DNA of 64,000 bases from assembly GCF_016405855.1 (NCBI RefSeq), contig NZ_JAEFCA010000001.1, positions 1,216,840 to 1,280,839 of the forward strand, in the 5' to 3' direction. Under the pieces are notes generated by a model. It had not been told where the DNA came from. It did not search any database and saw nothing but the letters and a program-made list of their open reading frames with translations. Both the position numbers and the translations under genes were made by a program. This document shows positions 53,072-63,166 of the stretch, one piece after another (the first letter of the stretch is position 1; each line of letters begins with the position of its first letter). The DNA comes from Flavobacterium sp. IB48 (GTDB lineage: Bacteria; Bacteroidota; Bacteroidia; Flavobacteriales; Flavobacteriaceae).

Positions 53072-55909
53072 ATGAGAGTCTACTTGCTAATTATGTTGTT
53101 ATTCAGCGGAGTGTCCTTTGCACAGAATACAATTACAGGTTCGGTTACCGATGGTAACAAACAATCTATCCCTGGTGCCAATGTTGTTGTTGTCGGAGAA
53201 AACAGTGGTGCTTCTACTGATTTTGACGGATCGTTTAAATTAACTACTAATGCTAAATTGCCTTTGTCTATAAAGGTTTCTGCAGTAGGATTTGAGACAA
53301 AAACGATAAGCGTAACAACGGCAAATCAAAAAGTGAATGTGATTTTAAAAGATGAAGAAACTAAACTGGATGAAATCGTTGTTGCTGCATCGAGAACACC
53401 AGAAAGAATTCTAGAGTCTCCTGTAACTATTGAAAGAATGGGTGTGCAGGAAATCAAAAAAACTGCTTCTCCTTCTTTTTATGATGGTTTAGAAAACATG
53501 AAAGAAGTGCAGATGAATACTAGTAGTATGTCATTCAAGTCAATCAATACGAGAGGATTTGCTACTGTGGCTAATACTCGTTTTATGCAGTTGGTAGATG
53601 GAATGGATAACTCGTCTCCATTATTAAACTTTGTTTTGGGGAATATGATTGGAGTTTCAGAAATTGATGTTCAAAGTGTTGAGTTGCTTCCAGGAGCATC
53701 ATCTGCTTTGTATGGAGCAAATGCTTTTAATGGAATTTTATTTATGACAAGTAAAAGTCCGTTTACCAATCAGGGTGTTTCAACTTATTTTAAATATGGT
53801 GCGACTTCGCAAGAAGCAGCTGGAACAAATAGTTTTTATGATTTTGGTATCCGATTCGCTCATGCTTTTAATAAATATTTTGCAGCAAAAGCAAACTTTA
53901 CTTATATGCAAGCTACAGATTGGTATGCAACAAATTATAATGATAAAACGAGAGCAGGTATTGATAGAACAGATCCTAACTATGATGGTATTAACGTTTA
54001 TGGTGATGAGGCTTCGACAAATATTAGAGGTGTTGGTCAAAAATTGGAAACGATGGGATTGATTCCTGTTGGAGCATCTAATCTTCTTCCGAATTCAAAT
54101 GTTAGTAGAACGGGTTATAACGAAATTGATTTGACAGATAATAAAGCGGCTAATAAGAAAATTGATTTCTCTTTGCACGGAAGACCTTTTGGCGATGAAA
54201 GATTGGAAATTATCTGGCAGAGTAAATTTGGAACTGGAAATGCGGTTTACCAAGGAGCAAACAGATATTATTTAAATGACTTTTTTATGCAACAGCATAA
54301 ATTAGAGTTTAGAGGAAAAAACTTCTTCGTGAGAGGGTATATGACAGGAGAGGATGGAGGTCATTCTTACGATATGGTATTTACAGGAATTAATGTAAAT
54401 AGAAAATGGAAAGACGATAATACTTGGTTTGGACAATATGCGGGAGCTTATATTCAAGGAACTTTAGCAGGTATGAATCCGCAACAAGCCAATGCTTTGG
54501 CAAGATCTACAGCAGATACAGGTCGTTTTTTACCAGGTACAGCTGAATTTAAAAATGCATTTAATCAAGTTATAAATGATCCAGATGTTTTAAGCGGATC
54601 GAGATTGGTGGATAATTCTAAAATGTATCACTCAGATGCAAACTATAATTTCAGAGATATTATAAAATTTGCTGAAATTCAAGTCGGAGGTTCTTTTAGA
54701 TCTTATGAGTTAAATTCTCACGGAAGAATTTATACGGATGCTACTAGCTTGATTAATTATAATGAGTACGGAGCTTATGCACAGTTGATGAAAAAGTTTC
54801 TGGATGATAGAATGAAGTTTACAGGATCGCTTCGTTATGATAAATCTAAAAACTTTGATGGTAATTACTCTCCTCGTTTGTCTCTTGTTTATTCTGCTGG
54901 AGAAAAGAGAAATCATAATTTCAGAGGATCTTTTCAAACAGGTTTTAGAAACCCGACAACTCAAGATCAATATATCGGATTTAATATTGGTAATGCAGTA
55001 TTGTTAGGTTCTGCTCCAGATAACTTAACTAGATTTAATGAAACTTTCAGTCTTAGCGCAGAAGGTCAGCTTTATGCTGGAAGTCCTACAAAGATTATGA
55101 ATGGTAATGATGCTTATGGCAACTCTTACTTGGCAAGTTCTGTTACAGCATTTTCTGCAATGGCAGGAAGTAATCCTGTGGCAGCCGCTGCGCTATTAAA
55201 AAAATCAAGAGCTAATTATGTAAAGCCAGAAGAAGTAAAGGCTTTTGAGGTTGGATATCGTTCTATTTTTGAAGGTACATCAATCGATATTAATGGGTAT
55301 TATAATATCTACAATAATTTTATTGGTAATTTAAATGTGGTTTCTACTTTTTACGGGACAGCTCAGGATAGTCCTAATCTGCCAGTGCCTGGTAATCCTG
55401 TTACAGATGCTGGTGCACAATCTATACGTGCTCTTCAAAACGGAGAATATAGAGCATATCAATTGTATACAAATTCAGATGTAGAGATTCATTCGTTAGG
55501 ATTTGGTGTTGGTCTTTCTAGAAAAATAATTAGCGACTTCGAATTAGGATTAAACTATAATTATGCTCAATTTGATTTTGATCAAGCTAAAGACCCAAGT
55601 TTTGAGGCTGGATTTAATACGCCAAAACATAGAGTTAAAGTATCTCTTGGAAATGATAAATTATTCAAAAACTTCGGATTTAATGTAAGTGGAAGATGGA
55701 ACAGCGAGTACGAATGGGAATCTAACTTTGCAGATGGTACAATCAAATCTGCGACAGTAATTGATGCTCAAATAAATTATGGAATTCCAAAATTGAAATC
55801 TGTTGTGAAATTAGGAGCTGCTAATATTGGCGGTAAAGAATATTACCAAGTTATTGGAGCTGGATTAATCGGACAGCAATATTTTGCTTCTTGGACTATT
55901 AACCCATAA
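53072..55909 (+). CDS. TonB-dependent outer-membrane receptor
   Basis: The 945-residue protein has a signal peptide (LIMLLFSGVSFAQ). A carboxypeptidase-regulatory-like domain of about residues 20-110 follows (GSVTDGNKQSIPGANVVVVG). Next is a TonB box region (LDEIVVAASRTPERI), a plug (VELLPGASSALYGANAFNGI) and a beta-barrel to the end (GKEYYQVIGAGLIGQQYF). It imports a large ligand using energy from TonB. The ligand is unknown; it is not a SusC with SusD partner. The SGNH lipoprotein gene follows 83 bases later and is probably functionally linked. Confidence 0.93.
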   Translation: MRVYLLIMLLFSGVSFAQNTITGSVTDGNKQSIPGANVVVVGENSGASTDFDGSFKLTTNAKLPLSIKVSAVGFETKTISVTTANQKVNVILKDEETKLDEIVVAASRTPERILESPVTIERMGVQEIKKTASPSFYDGLENMKEVQMNTSSMSFKSINTRGFATVANTRFMQLVDGMDNSSPLLNFVLGNMIGVSEIDVQSVELLPGASSALYGANAFNGILFMTSKSPFTNQGVSTYFKYGATSQEAAGTNSFYDFGIRFAHAFNKYFAAKANFTYMQATDWYATNYNDKTRAGIDRTDPNYDGINVYGDEASTNIRGVGQKLETMGLIPVGASNLLPNSNVSRTGYNEIDLTDNKAANKKIDFSLHGRPFGDERLEIIWQSKFGTGNAVYQGANRYYLNDFFMQQHKLEFRGKNFFVRGYMTGEDGGHSYDMVFTGINVNRKWKDDNTWFGQYAGAYIQGTLAGMNPQQANALARSTADTGRFLPGTAEFKNAFNQVINDPDVLSGSRLVDNSKMYHSDANYNFRDIIKFAEIQVGGSFRSYELNSHGRIYTDATSLINYNEYGAYAQLMKKFLDDRMKFTGSLRYDKSKNFDGNYSPRLSLVYSAGEKRNHNFRGSFQTGFRNPTTQDQYIGFNIGNAVLLGSAPDNLTRFNETFSLSAEGQLYAGSPTKIMNGNDAYGNSYLASSVTAFSAMAGSNPVAAAALLKKSRANYVKPEEVKAFEVGYRSIFEGTSIDINGYYNIYNNFIGNLNVVSTFYGTAQDSPNLPVPGNPVTDAGAQSIRALQNGEYRAYQLYTNSDVEIHSLGFGVGLSRKIISDFELGLNYNYAQFDFDQAKDPSFEAGFNTPKHRVKVSLGNDKLFKNFGFNVSGRWNSEYEWESNFADGTIKSATVIDAQINYGIPKLKSVVKLGAANIGGKEYYQVIGAGLIGQQYFASWTINP

Positions 55910-55992
55910 TTGATTATTAACTCTAAGTCAAATTCATTATTTGTGTTTCTAGGTCTATGTCGAGAAACAGATAATTATAAAAAATATAGATT

Positions 55993-57546
55993 ATGATAAA
56001 AAATTTCAAGTGGCTTGTATTGGTTTCGTTAACCTTTATGGCTTGTAATAGTGATGATGATGTGACTCCTGTAGTAGAGTCGTCTGATGGTAAGCCTTTA
56101 ACTGCTGGAACTGCAGATTTTTCGAAGTATGTTGCTTTAGGAGATTCTTTTGCGGCAGGATTTAGTGATAATGCTTTGTTTATTAAAGGTCAAGAAGGAG
56201 CTTACCCAAATATTTTAGCACAGCAATTTGCTTTAGTAGGTGGAGGTGAATTTAAAACGCCTTTTGCAAATGATAATGTAGGTGGATTGTTGTTAGGAGG
56301 AAATATAATTAGCGGACCGCGTTTGTATTTTAATACAGCAATAACACCAGAACATCCGAATTCAACAGTTGATCCTGTAAACGGAGTGCCTACTACAGAG
56401 GTTACAGCGCATTTATCAGGGGCGTTTAATAATTTAGGAGTTCCTGGGGCAAAAAGCTTTCATTTGCTTGCTCCTGGTTATGGTAATGCTGCTGGTGTTG
56501 CTACAGGAACAGCAAATCCGTATTTTGCTCGTTTCGCATCTAGTGCAACAACAACTGTTTTGGCTGATGCTTTAAGTCAAAATCCTACTTTCTTTTCTTT
56601 ATGGATTGGAGGTAATGATGAGTTAGGATATGCAACAGCTGGTGGAGATCCTACGGTAAATCCTTTAACTCCTCCTGCGACTTTTGACGGTGCGTACAAA
56701 GCTTTGGTTGCTCAGCTTGTTGCTGGCGGAAGAAAAGGTGTTGTGGCAAATCTTCCTGTTATAACAACACTTCCTCATTTTCATGTAATTGCTTATAATC
56801 AACTTAGTCAAGCTAGTTTAACTGATAAAGGAGTTAGTTTGATTCCAGCTTTAAATGCACAATTGTATGGTCCTTTGCATAATGCATTAGCATTTTTAGG
56901 TCAGGGTGATAGAATTAAGCTTCTGTCTTCAACAGGAAATAATCCGTTATTGATTGTAGATGAAACATTGCCAGATTTGTCAGCAAATTTAAAAGCAGTG
57001 CTAATGGGTGGTGGATTAGATGTTAATACTGCTACAGCAATGGGAATGATTTTTGGAAGAGCAAGACAAGCATTGCCTACTGATTTAATTGTTTTAGGGG
57101 CTTCTACAAGAATAGGTAAGGCGCCAAGTGTGGCTTTAGACGGAATCGCTTCGCCTTCGCCATCTTTAGCGCAATTAGGGGTTACTTTTCCTTTGCCAGA
57201 TAGATATGTTTTGTTGCCTTCTGAAGTAGATGAAATAGGAGTAGCTACCGCAGCTTATAATGCAACTATAAAAGCAGCTGCTGAGGCAAATGGTTTAGCA
57301 ATTGTTGATGCGGAATCGATTATGTCTGATTTAAATAAAGCAAGCGGAATTACAATGAACAATTTTACATTGAAAGCTACTTTCGTTACTGGAGGTATGT
57401 TTTCTTTAGACGGAGTTCATCCTACTCCAAGAGGGTATGCTTTTATTGCTAATAAATTTATTCAGGCCATTAATGCTAAGTATGGTTCTAACTTAAAAGG
57501 TGTAGATATTGGTAATTATCAGGTTCTATTTTCGAAACAGTTATAA
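55993..57546 (+). CDS. SGNH-hydrolase lipoprotein
   Basis: The 517-residue lipoprotein has the signal SLTFMAC followed by NSDDDVTP, which resembles the Bacteroidota surface-export signal. Block I is ALGDSFAAG with the nucleophile Ser, block III is WIGGNDELG, and block V is DGVHPTPRGYA with Asp and His. This is a GDSL/SGNH esterase or lipase, probably on the cell surface. It follows the TonB receptor gene, so it may process or bind the receptor's ligand; lipid or fatty-acid uptake is one possibility. Confidence 0.9.
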   Translation: MIKNFKWLVLVSLTFMACNSDDDVTPVVESSDGKPLTAGTADFSKYVALGDSFAAGFSDNALFIKGQEGAYPNILAQQFALVGGGEFKTPFANDNVGGLLLGGNIISGPRLYFNTAITPEHPNSTVDPVNGVPTTEVTAHLSGAFNNLGVPGAKSFHLLAPGYGNAAGVATGTANPYFARFASSATTTVLADALSQNPTFFSLWIGGNDELGYATAGGDPTVNPLTPPATFDGAYKALVAQLVAGGRKGVVANLPVITTLPHFHVIAYNQLSQASLTDKGVSLIPALNAQLYGPLHNALAFLGQGDRIKLLSSTGNNPLLIVDETLPDLSANLKAVLMGGGLDVNTATAMGMIFGRARQALPTDLIVLGASTRIGKAPSVALDGIASPSPSLAQLGVTFPLPDRYVLLPSEVDEIGVATAAYNATIKAAAEANGLAIVDAESIMSDLNKASGITMNNFTLKATFVTGGMFSLDGVHPTPRGYAFIANKFIQAINAKYGSNLKGVDIGNYQVLFSKQL

Positions 57547-57567
57547 TTAAAGAATTAGTTCAATATC

Positions 57568-57606
57568 AAAAAACCGCTCATTTTTACAGATGAAGCGGTT
57601 TTTTTC
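57568..57606 (+). terminator. Terminator after the SGNH gene
   Basis: AAAACCGCTCAT pairs with ATGAAGCGGTTTT (one bulge) around TTTTACAG, followed by a T run. Confidence 0.85.
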
Positions 57607-57692
57607 TTTTATTAAAAAAATGCTGTTTTTGTTATTTTTTGAGCAAGTTTTATGAATCAAACAAAATCATGCTATTTTTTATGAAAAAAAAA

Positions 57693-57722
57693 TTGATTTT
57701 ATATTTTAAAAAATTATCTTTG
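57693..57722 (+). promoter_or_regulatory. atpD promoter
   Basis: TTG (57693-57695), a 19-base spacer and TATCTTTG (57715-57722) exactly match the Bacteroidota consensus. Transcription should start near 57729, leaving a leader of about 55 bases. Confidence 0.7.
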
Positions 57723-57780
57723 CGCTCTGAAAAAAGAGGTATTTTCGATAAACCTAAATAGCTATTTAATAAATACATAA

Positions 57781-59295
<1,515 letters not shown>

Positions 59296-59300
59296 TAATA

Positions 59301-59370
59301 TTGGTTGTTAGTTGTTAGTTGTCAGTTGTTAGAAAGCAACCATCAACCATCAACCATCAACTATTAACTA
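59301..59370. repeat. Inverted GTTAGTTGTTAGTTG repeat inside atpD-atpC
   Basis: The left half 59301-59332 (TTGGTTGTTAGTTGTTAG..) and the right half 59340-59370 (CCATCAACCATCAACCAT..) are imperfect inverted copies. They occupy the whole gap between atpD and atpC. Confidence 0.8.
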
Positions 59371-59378
59371 AAAAAAAT

Positions 59379-59660
59379 ATGATTTTAGAAATAGTATCAC
59401 CAGAAGCGAAATTATTTTCAGGAGAGGTAACATCTGTTACTTTACCAGGAGTTAATGGAAGCTTTCAGATTTTAAATCATCACGCGCCAATTGTTTCTAT
59501 TTTAGAAGAAGGGACAATTAAAATTGCAGCTCCAAGCTTCAGTTTTTCTAAAGAGGCTGCTGATAAATTTACGAGAGTGAATGACCAAACTTATACTTTA
59601 GAGATTAAGTCAGGAACAATCGAAATGAAAAACAATAAGATAATTGTATTAGTTGACTAA
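59379..59660 (+). CDS. atpC: ATP synthase F1 subunit epsilon (short form)
   Basis: From the ATG at 59379 (MILEIVSPEAKLFSGEV) the protein is 93 residues. It consists of the N-terminal beta-sandwich domain only (VNGSFQILNHHAPIVSILEEG) and lacks the C-terminal helical hairpin that inhibits the enzyme in E. coli. Short forms are known in this phylum. An in-frame ATG at 59319 would translate the repeat and is unlikely. It is cotranscribed with atpD across a repeat element. Confidence 0.93.
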   Translation: MILEIVSPEAKLFSGEVTSVTLPGVNGSFQILNHHAPIVSILEEGTIKIAAPSFSFSKEAADKFTRVNDQTYTLEIKSGTIEMKNNKIIVLVD

Positions 59661-59680
59661 GACAATTTCAAAATAAGCAG

Positions 59681-59711
59681 AAAAGCCAGACAACATTGTC
59701 TGGCTTTTTTT
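59681..59711 (+). terminator. atpC terminator
   Basis: AAAAGCCAGACAA pairs with TTGTCTGGCTTTT with almost no loop, followed by a T run. The end of the T run merges with TATTTTTG at 59711-59718, a -7-like box for the next gene. Confidence 0.9.
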
Positions 59712-59722
59712 ATTTTTGGCAC

Positions 59723-60253
59723 ATGGGAGAAAAAAAAGAAAATGAAATTTCGATTTTTACTGGTAAACGAGCTTGGTACGAGCTATTATTAGCATCAATT
59801 TTTTTTGGAGCTTTCATATACATGATTGTTTTGTTTGTATATTTTGCTTTTATTGAAGTGTCGATTAAAATAGCCATCAGAGCTTTTGTTACATTTCTTT
59901 TATGTGGAACATATTGTTTAGTCTATGGATTCAAATTTTCGGCGACCAAAAACATGCTGATAAACTTGGAGACTAATACAGTAATTTCAAGATACATTAT
60001 TGGACCATTTTCTTATGATGTGAAATTGAAAGCTACAGAGTTTGAATATATTTCTTTTTTTGAAGATAGATATGGTGAGTTTGGGACAAATCTTTGGTAC
60101 GTTAAAAACAGACATTATAAAATGTACAGTTTTGAAGATAAAGAATCAGCATTTCAATTTTCTCTCGATCTTTCCAACAAACTCAATATTGATTTGCTTG
60201 ACGCTACAGAGAAAGGAAATTTTAAATGGGTGGTAAAAGAGAATATACAATAG
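59723..60253 (+). CDS. Hypothetical two-helix membrane protein
   Basis: From the ATG at 59723 the protein is 176 residues. Two membrane helices (LLASIFFGAFIYMIVLFVYF and the IRAFVTFLLCGTYCLVYGF region) are followed by a soluble domain (INLETNTVISRYIIGPFSYD). No family is recognised. The ATG lies five bases after a TATTTTTG box that overlaps the atpC terminator, so a leaderless or very short-leader mRNA is possible. Confidence 0.65.
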   Translation: MGEKKENEISIFTGKRAWYELLLASIFFGAFIYMIVLFVYFAFIEVSIKIAIRAFVTFLLCGTYCLVYGFKFSATKNMLINLETNTVISRYIIGPFSYDVKLKATEFEYISFFEDRYGEFGTNLWYVKNRHYKMYSFEDKESAFQFSLDLSNKLNIDLLDATEKGNFKWVVKENIQ

Positions 60254-60343
60254 TTAGTATTTGCCTTTTGTATTGTTTTGTTTGAGTCTGATATTTTATA
60301 TGTCAGAAAATTAACAAAAAACATGAAAAAGCCATTTTAAAAG

Positions 60344-60376
60344 TTGTAATATTTTACTGATTATTAACTACGTTTG
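60344..60376 (+). promoter_or_regulatory. Promoter of the small secreted protein gene
   Basis: TTG (60344-60346), 22 bases, then TACGTTTG (60369-60376), an exact consensus match about 30 bases before the start codon. Confidence 0.65.
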
Positions 60377-60405
60377 TAAGTATAATAACATTTAAAAAAA
60401 ATATT

Positions 60406-60675
60406 ATGAAAAAAGTTTTTTTAGGAATACTGCTAATTGCATTAAGTTTTGGGACAATGTCTCTAACTACAAGTTCTGAGAATGTTACTAAAGCTTCAAT
60501 AGAAGCTACAAATGTCGTCGTTGGTCCAACATATACTGCCCCTTGGTTGGGAATCTGTTGCGAGTCGCCACTTACTGCTGCAGAACGTGATATTGTAAAA
60601 CGAGGTTATCCTGCGACTACTCAATATACTATCAATAGTACGACGAGTAATACGGTGACGTATACAATCTTTTAA
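60406..60675 (+). CDS. Small secreted protein, unknown
   Basis: The 89-residue protein has a clear signal peptide (MKKVFLGILLIALSFGTMSL). The mature part is short, with an adjacent Cys pair (WLGICCESPLTAAERDIV) and a Thr/Ser-rich C-terminus (NSTTSNTVTYTIF). No family is recognised. It has its own consensus promoter and terminator, so it is an independently expressed small exported protein. Confidence 0.7.
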   Translation: MKKVFLGILLIALSFGTMSLTTSSENVTKASIEATNVVVGPTYTAPWLGICCESPLTAAERDIVKRGYPATTQYTINSTTSNTVTYTIF

Positions 60676-60698
60676 ACTGTTAAAAAAAAAATACATTT

Positions 60699-60728
60699 AA
60701 AGCTAGATTTAAAGTCTGGCTTTTTTTA
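60699..60728 (+). terminator. Terminator after the small secreted protein gene
   Basis: AAAGCTAGA pairs with TCTGGCTTT (one U-G pair) around TTTAAAG, followed by a T run. Confidence 0.82.
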
Positions 60729-60866
60729 TTTCTGTATTTTTGAACTATCAAAATCTCTTTATAAAATATTTGATCAATTGTAAAAGCTCAGTAAGCTTTT
60801 ATGTTATTGCTTCGTCTTATTTGACGGGGCATATATTACTTATGTCAAATTTTATAAAGAATATAT

Positions 60867-61505
60867 ATGAAAAATATATCAAAAGTTGCTGTTCTTGGCG
60901 GTGGCGGAAGAACAGGAAAATATCTTGTAAACCAATTATTAGAAAACGGTTTTAGTGTAAAACTTCTATTAAGAAATCCAGACAATTTTACCTTTCAAAA
61001 TTCAAAAATTGAAATCATTAAAGGTGATGCTATTAAGGAAGAATCTGTAAAATTATTGCTTAAGGATTGTCAGGCTGTAATTAGCACTATTGGTCAGAGA
61101 CCAGGAGAACCGATGGTAGCGAGTGAGGCGACAAAGAATGTTCTAAATGCTATGAATGAATATGAAATTCAGAGATACATTCTTCTTGTAGGATTAAATA
61201 TCGATACTCCATTTGATAAAAAAAGTCCAAAAACAATCATGGCAACCGACTGGATGAAAACTAACTTTCCTGAAATTCAGAAAGACCGTCAATTAACTTA
61301 CGATCTTTTAACTAACAGTAAGGTTAATTGGACGCAGGTTCGTGTTCCGTTAATTGTTTTTTCTGATGATAGTGATAAAATCTCTGTAAATCTTGAAGAT
61401 TGTTTAGGAGATAGAATTACTGCATTGGATATTTCGAAATTTCTAGTAAAAGAAATGGTTGAATCTAAATATAGTCATCAATCGCCTTTTATTAGCGCAA
61501 TTTAA
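60867..61505 (+). CDS. NmrA-like NAD(P)-binding protein
   Basis: The 212-residue protein has the nucleotide-binding motif VLGGGGRTGKYLVNQLLENG, then LLLRNPDNF, and CQAVISTIGQRPGEP. This is the atypical short-chain dehydrogenase (NmrA/NAD(P)H-binding) family. The usual active-site YxxxK is not evident, as is common in this branch, so it may sense redox state or reduce an unknown substrate. It is a single gene with a terminator. Confidence 0.85.
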   Translation: MKNISKVAVLGGGGRTGKYLVNQLLENGFSVKLLLRNPDNFTFQNSKIEIIKGDAIKEESVKLLLKDCQAVISTIGQRPGEPMVASEATKNVLNAMNEYEIQRYILLVGLNIDTPFDKKSPKTIMATDWMKTNFPEIQKDRQLTYDLLTNSKVNWTQVRVPLIVFSDDSDKISVNLEDCLGDRITALDISKFLVKEMVESKYSHQSPFISAI

Positions 61506-61512
61506 ATTTAGA

Positions 61513-61551
61513 AAAGCAGTGAATTTCACAGAAATTCGCTGCTTGTTTTTT
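61513..61551 (+). terminator. Terminator after the NmrA-like gene
   Basis: AAAGCAGTGAATTTC pairs with GAAATTCGCTGCTT around ACA, followed by a T run. The TTG of the next promoter (61543-61545) lies in its 3' end. Confidence 0.85.
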
Positions 61552-61574
61552 CTAAAATGAATTGTCTAACTTTG
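61543..61574 (+). promoter_or_regulatory. Promoter of the BioF-like gene
   Basis: TTG (61543-61545), 21 bases, then TAACTTTG (61567-61574). The predicted start coincides with the ATG at 61580, so the mRNA may be leaderless. Confidence 0.65.
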
Positions 61575-61579
61575 TTTTT

Positions 61580-62716
61580 ATGAAGCTGCCGGAAAATCTT
61601 AATCGTAAATTGGAAACTTGTATACAGAACAATCTGTTTAGAAAATTGCCTGTATTTAATAATCTGATTGATTTTTCGTCTAATGACTACATCGGATTTT
61701 CGAAGTCAGAAACTATTTTCAAGCACAGTCATGCTTATTTATTAGAAAATGAGATTTTCCAAAACGGAGCGACAGGTTCAAGATTAATCTCAGGAAATCA
61801 TTCTCTTTATCAAATTGCAGAAAGTTTTATAGCGGAATTTCATGAGGCAGAAGCGGCTTTAATTTTCAATTCGGGATACAATGCCAATTTGGGATTTTTT
61901 AGCGCTGTACCGCAAGAAAATGATGTTGTTTTGTGCGATGAATTATGTCATGCCTCAATAAAAGATGGAATCGCAATGTCTCGAGCTAAATCTCATTATT
62001 ATATTCACAATGATGTTGAAGATTTAGAGCGACTTATTCTTAACCATTCAAATGCTACAATTTATATTGTAACCGAAACTGTTTTTTCTATGGATGGCGA
62101 TAGTCCGAATTTAGAAGAACTGGTGTATCTTTCAGAAAAATACAATTGCTATTTGATTGTTGACGAAGCTCACGCTTTAGGCGTTTTTGGAGATAAAGGA
62201 GAAGGTCTAACTCAATATTTGCAATTGCATAATAAATTTTTTGCTCGAATTGTAACTTTTGGAAAAGGTTTAGGATGTCAAGGCGCTGCAATTTTAGGAA
62301 GTGATAGTCTTAAAGAATATTTAATCAATTCTGCGAGAAGCTTTGTTTATACAACTGGATTATCTCCTCATGCTGTAGCAACCATTTTTATAGCGTATCA
62401 ACAGTTGGAAATCGAAAAAGAAACCCGTGAAAAACTTCGTCAAAATATTGTGTTTTTTAATCAGCAGAAAAATTTATTAGGTTTAAAGCCAATGTTTGTA
62501 CATAGTAAATCTCCAATACATTCTGCTATTATTCCTTGTAATAAAAATGTAAAAGAATTATCGGAAAATCTTCAAGATAAAGGATTCGATGTTCAATCTA
62601 TTTTTTCTCCAATTGTTCCAGAAGGCCAAGAACGTATACGTTTTTGTCTTCATAGTTATAATTCGCAGGAAGAGATTAATAAAGTTTTAGAATTGGTTAG
62701 AGATTTTGTTTTTTAA
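61580..62716 (+). CDS. bioF: BioF-like PLP-dependent acyl-CoA transferase
   Basis: The 378-residue protein belongs to the alpha-oxoamine synthase group (BioF, KBL). It has SSNDYIGFS, the tight turn NGATGSRLISGNHSLY, VTETVFSMDGD, LIVDEAHALGVFG and the PLP-binding Lys in VTFGKGLGCQG. BioF condenses pimeloyl thioester and alanine in biotin synthesis. No other biotin gene is adjacent, so 2-amino-3-ketobutyrate ligase or another substrate cannot be excluded. The ATG at 61580 is preferred because a consensus promoter ends just before it. The DUF2007 gene follows after two bases. Confidence 0.8.
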   Translation: MKLPENLNRKLETCIQNNLFRKLPVFNNLIDFSSNDYIGFSKSETIFKHSHAYLLENEIFQNGATGSRLISGNHSLYQIAESFIAEFHEAEAALIFNSGYNANLGFFSAVPQENDVVLCDELCHASIKDGIAMSRAKSHYYIHNDVEDLERLILNHSNATIYIVTETVFSMDGDSPNLEELVYLSEKYNCYLIVDEAHALGVFGDKGEGLTQYLQLHNKFFARIVTFGKGLGCQGAAILGSDSLKEYLINSARSFVYTTGLSPHAVATIFIAYQQLEIEKETREKLRQNIVFFNQQKNLLGLKPMFVHSKSPIHSAIIPCNKNVKELSENLQDKGFDVQSIFSPIVPEGQERIRFCLHSYNSQEEINKVLELVRDFVF

Positions 62717-62718
62717 GT

Positions 62719-63123
62719 ATGAAAGAAGGTTTTAGATTAGTTAGAAGTTATCAATATTCATCAGAAGCCCAAATATTCTTTGGCAAGCTAGAATCTGAAG
62801 GAATAGAAGTTTATTTAAGAGATAATCACATAGTAGATTCAAATCCGATATGGAGTAATGCTGTTGGTGGGGTCAAGCTTTTTGTGAGAGAAGAAGATTT
62901 TAAAAAAGCAAGTGAAATTCTTTCGACAGTTAGTCAATATTCATTAGATGAAAAGAATGATTTAATTCAATGCCCAAATTGCGGTGCCGAAAAAGTCGAA
63001 ATGATTACTTCACTAAGAGATACGAAATCATTAGTTGCATTTATTTTTTCACTGCTTTTTGTTCTGATGCCTTTTTATTCAAAATATCGTTATCAGTGCG
63101 ATTGCTGTAAAACTGAATTTTAA
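62719..63123 (+). CDS. DUF2007 and zinc-ribbon membrane protein
   Basis: The 134-residue protein starts with a DUF2007 domain (FFGKLESEGIEVYLRDN, VGGVKLFVREEDFKKASEIL). It continues into a zinc-ribbon split by a hydrophobic helix: CPNCG and CDCC lie on either side of SLVAFIFSLLFVLMPF. It probably binds zinc at the inner membrane; function is unknown. It is translationally close to the bioF-like gene (two bases) and shares its transcript. Confidence 0.8.
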   Translation: MKEGFRLVRSYQYSSEAQIFFGKLESEGIEVYLRDNHIVDSNPIWSNAVGGVKLFVREEDFKKASEILSTVSQYSLDEKNDLIQCPNCGAEKVEMITSLRDTKSLVAFIFSLLFVLMPFYSKYRYQCDCCKTEF

Positions 63124-63134
63124 AAATAAAAACA

Positions 63135-63163
63135 AGAAACCCATCTTTTAAGATGGGTTTTTG
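63135..63163. terminator. Terminator between DUF2007 and T9SS protein genes
   Basis: GAAACCCATCTT pairs with AAGATGGGTTTT and is followed by a short T run. It separates convergent genes. Confidence 0.88.
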
Positions 63164-63166
63164 CTA

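Noticed and set aside
60740..60955. 71-codon ORF before the NmrA-like gene
   Set aside because: It overlaps the real start of that gene in another frame and shows no protein-like features.
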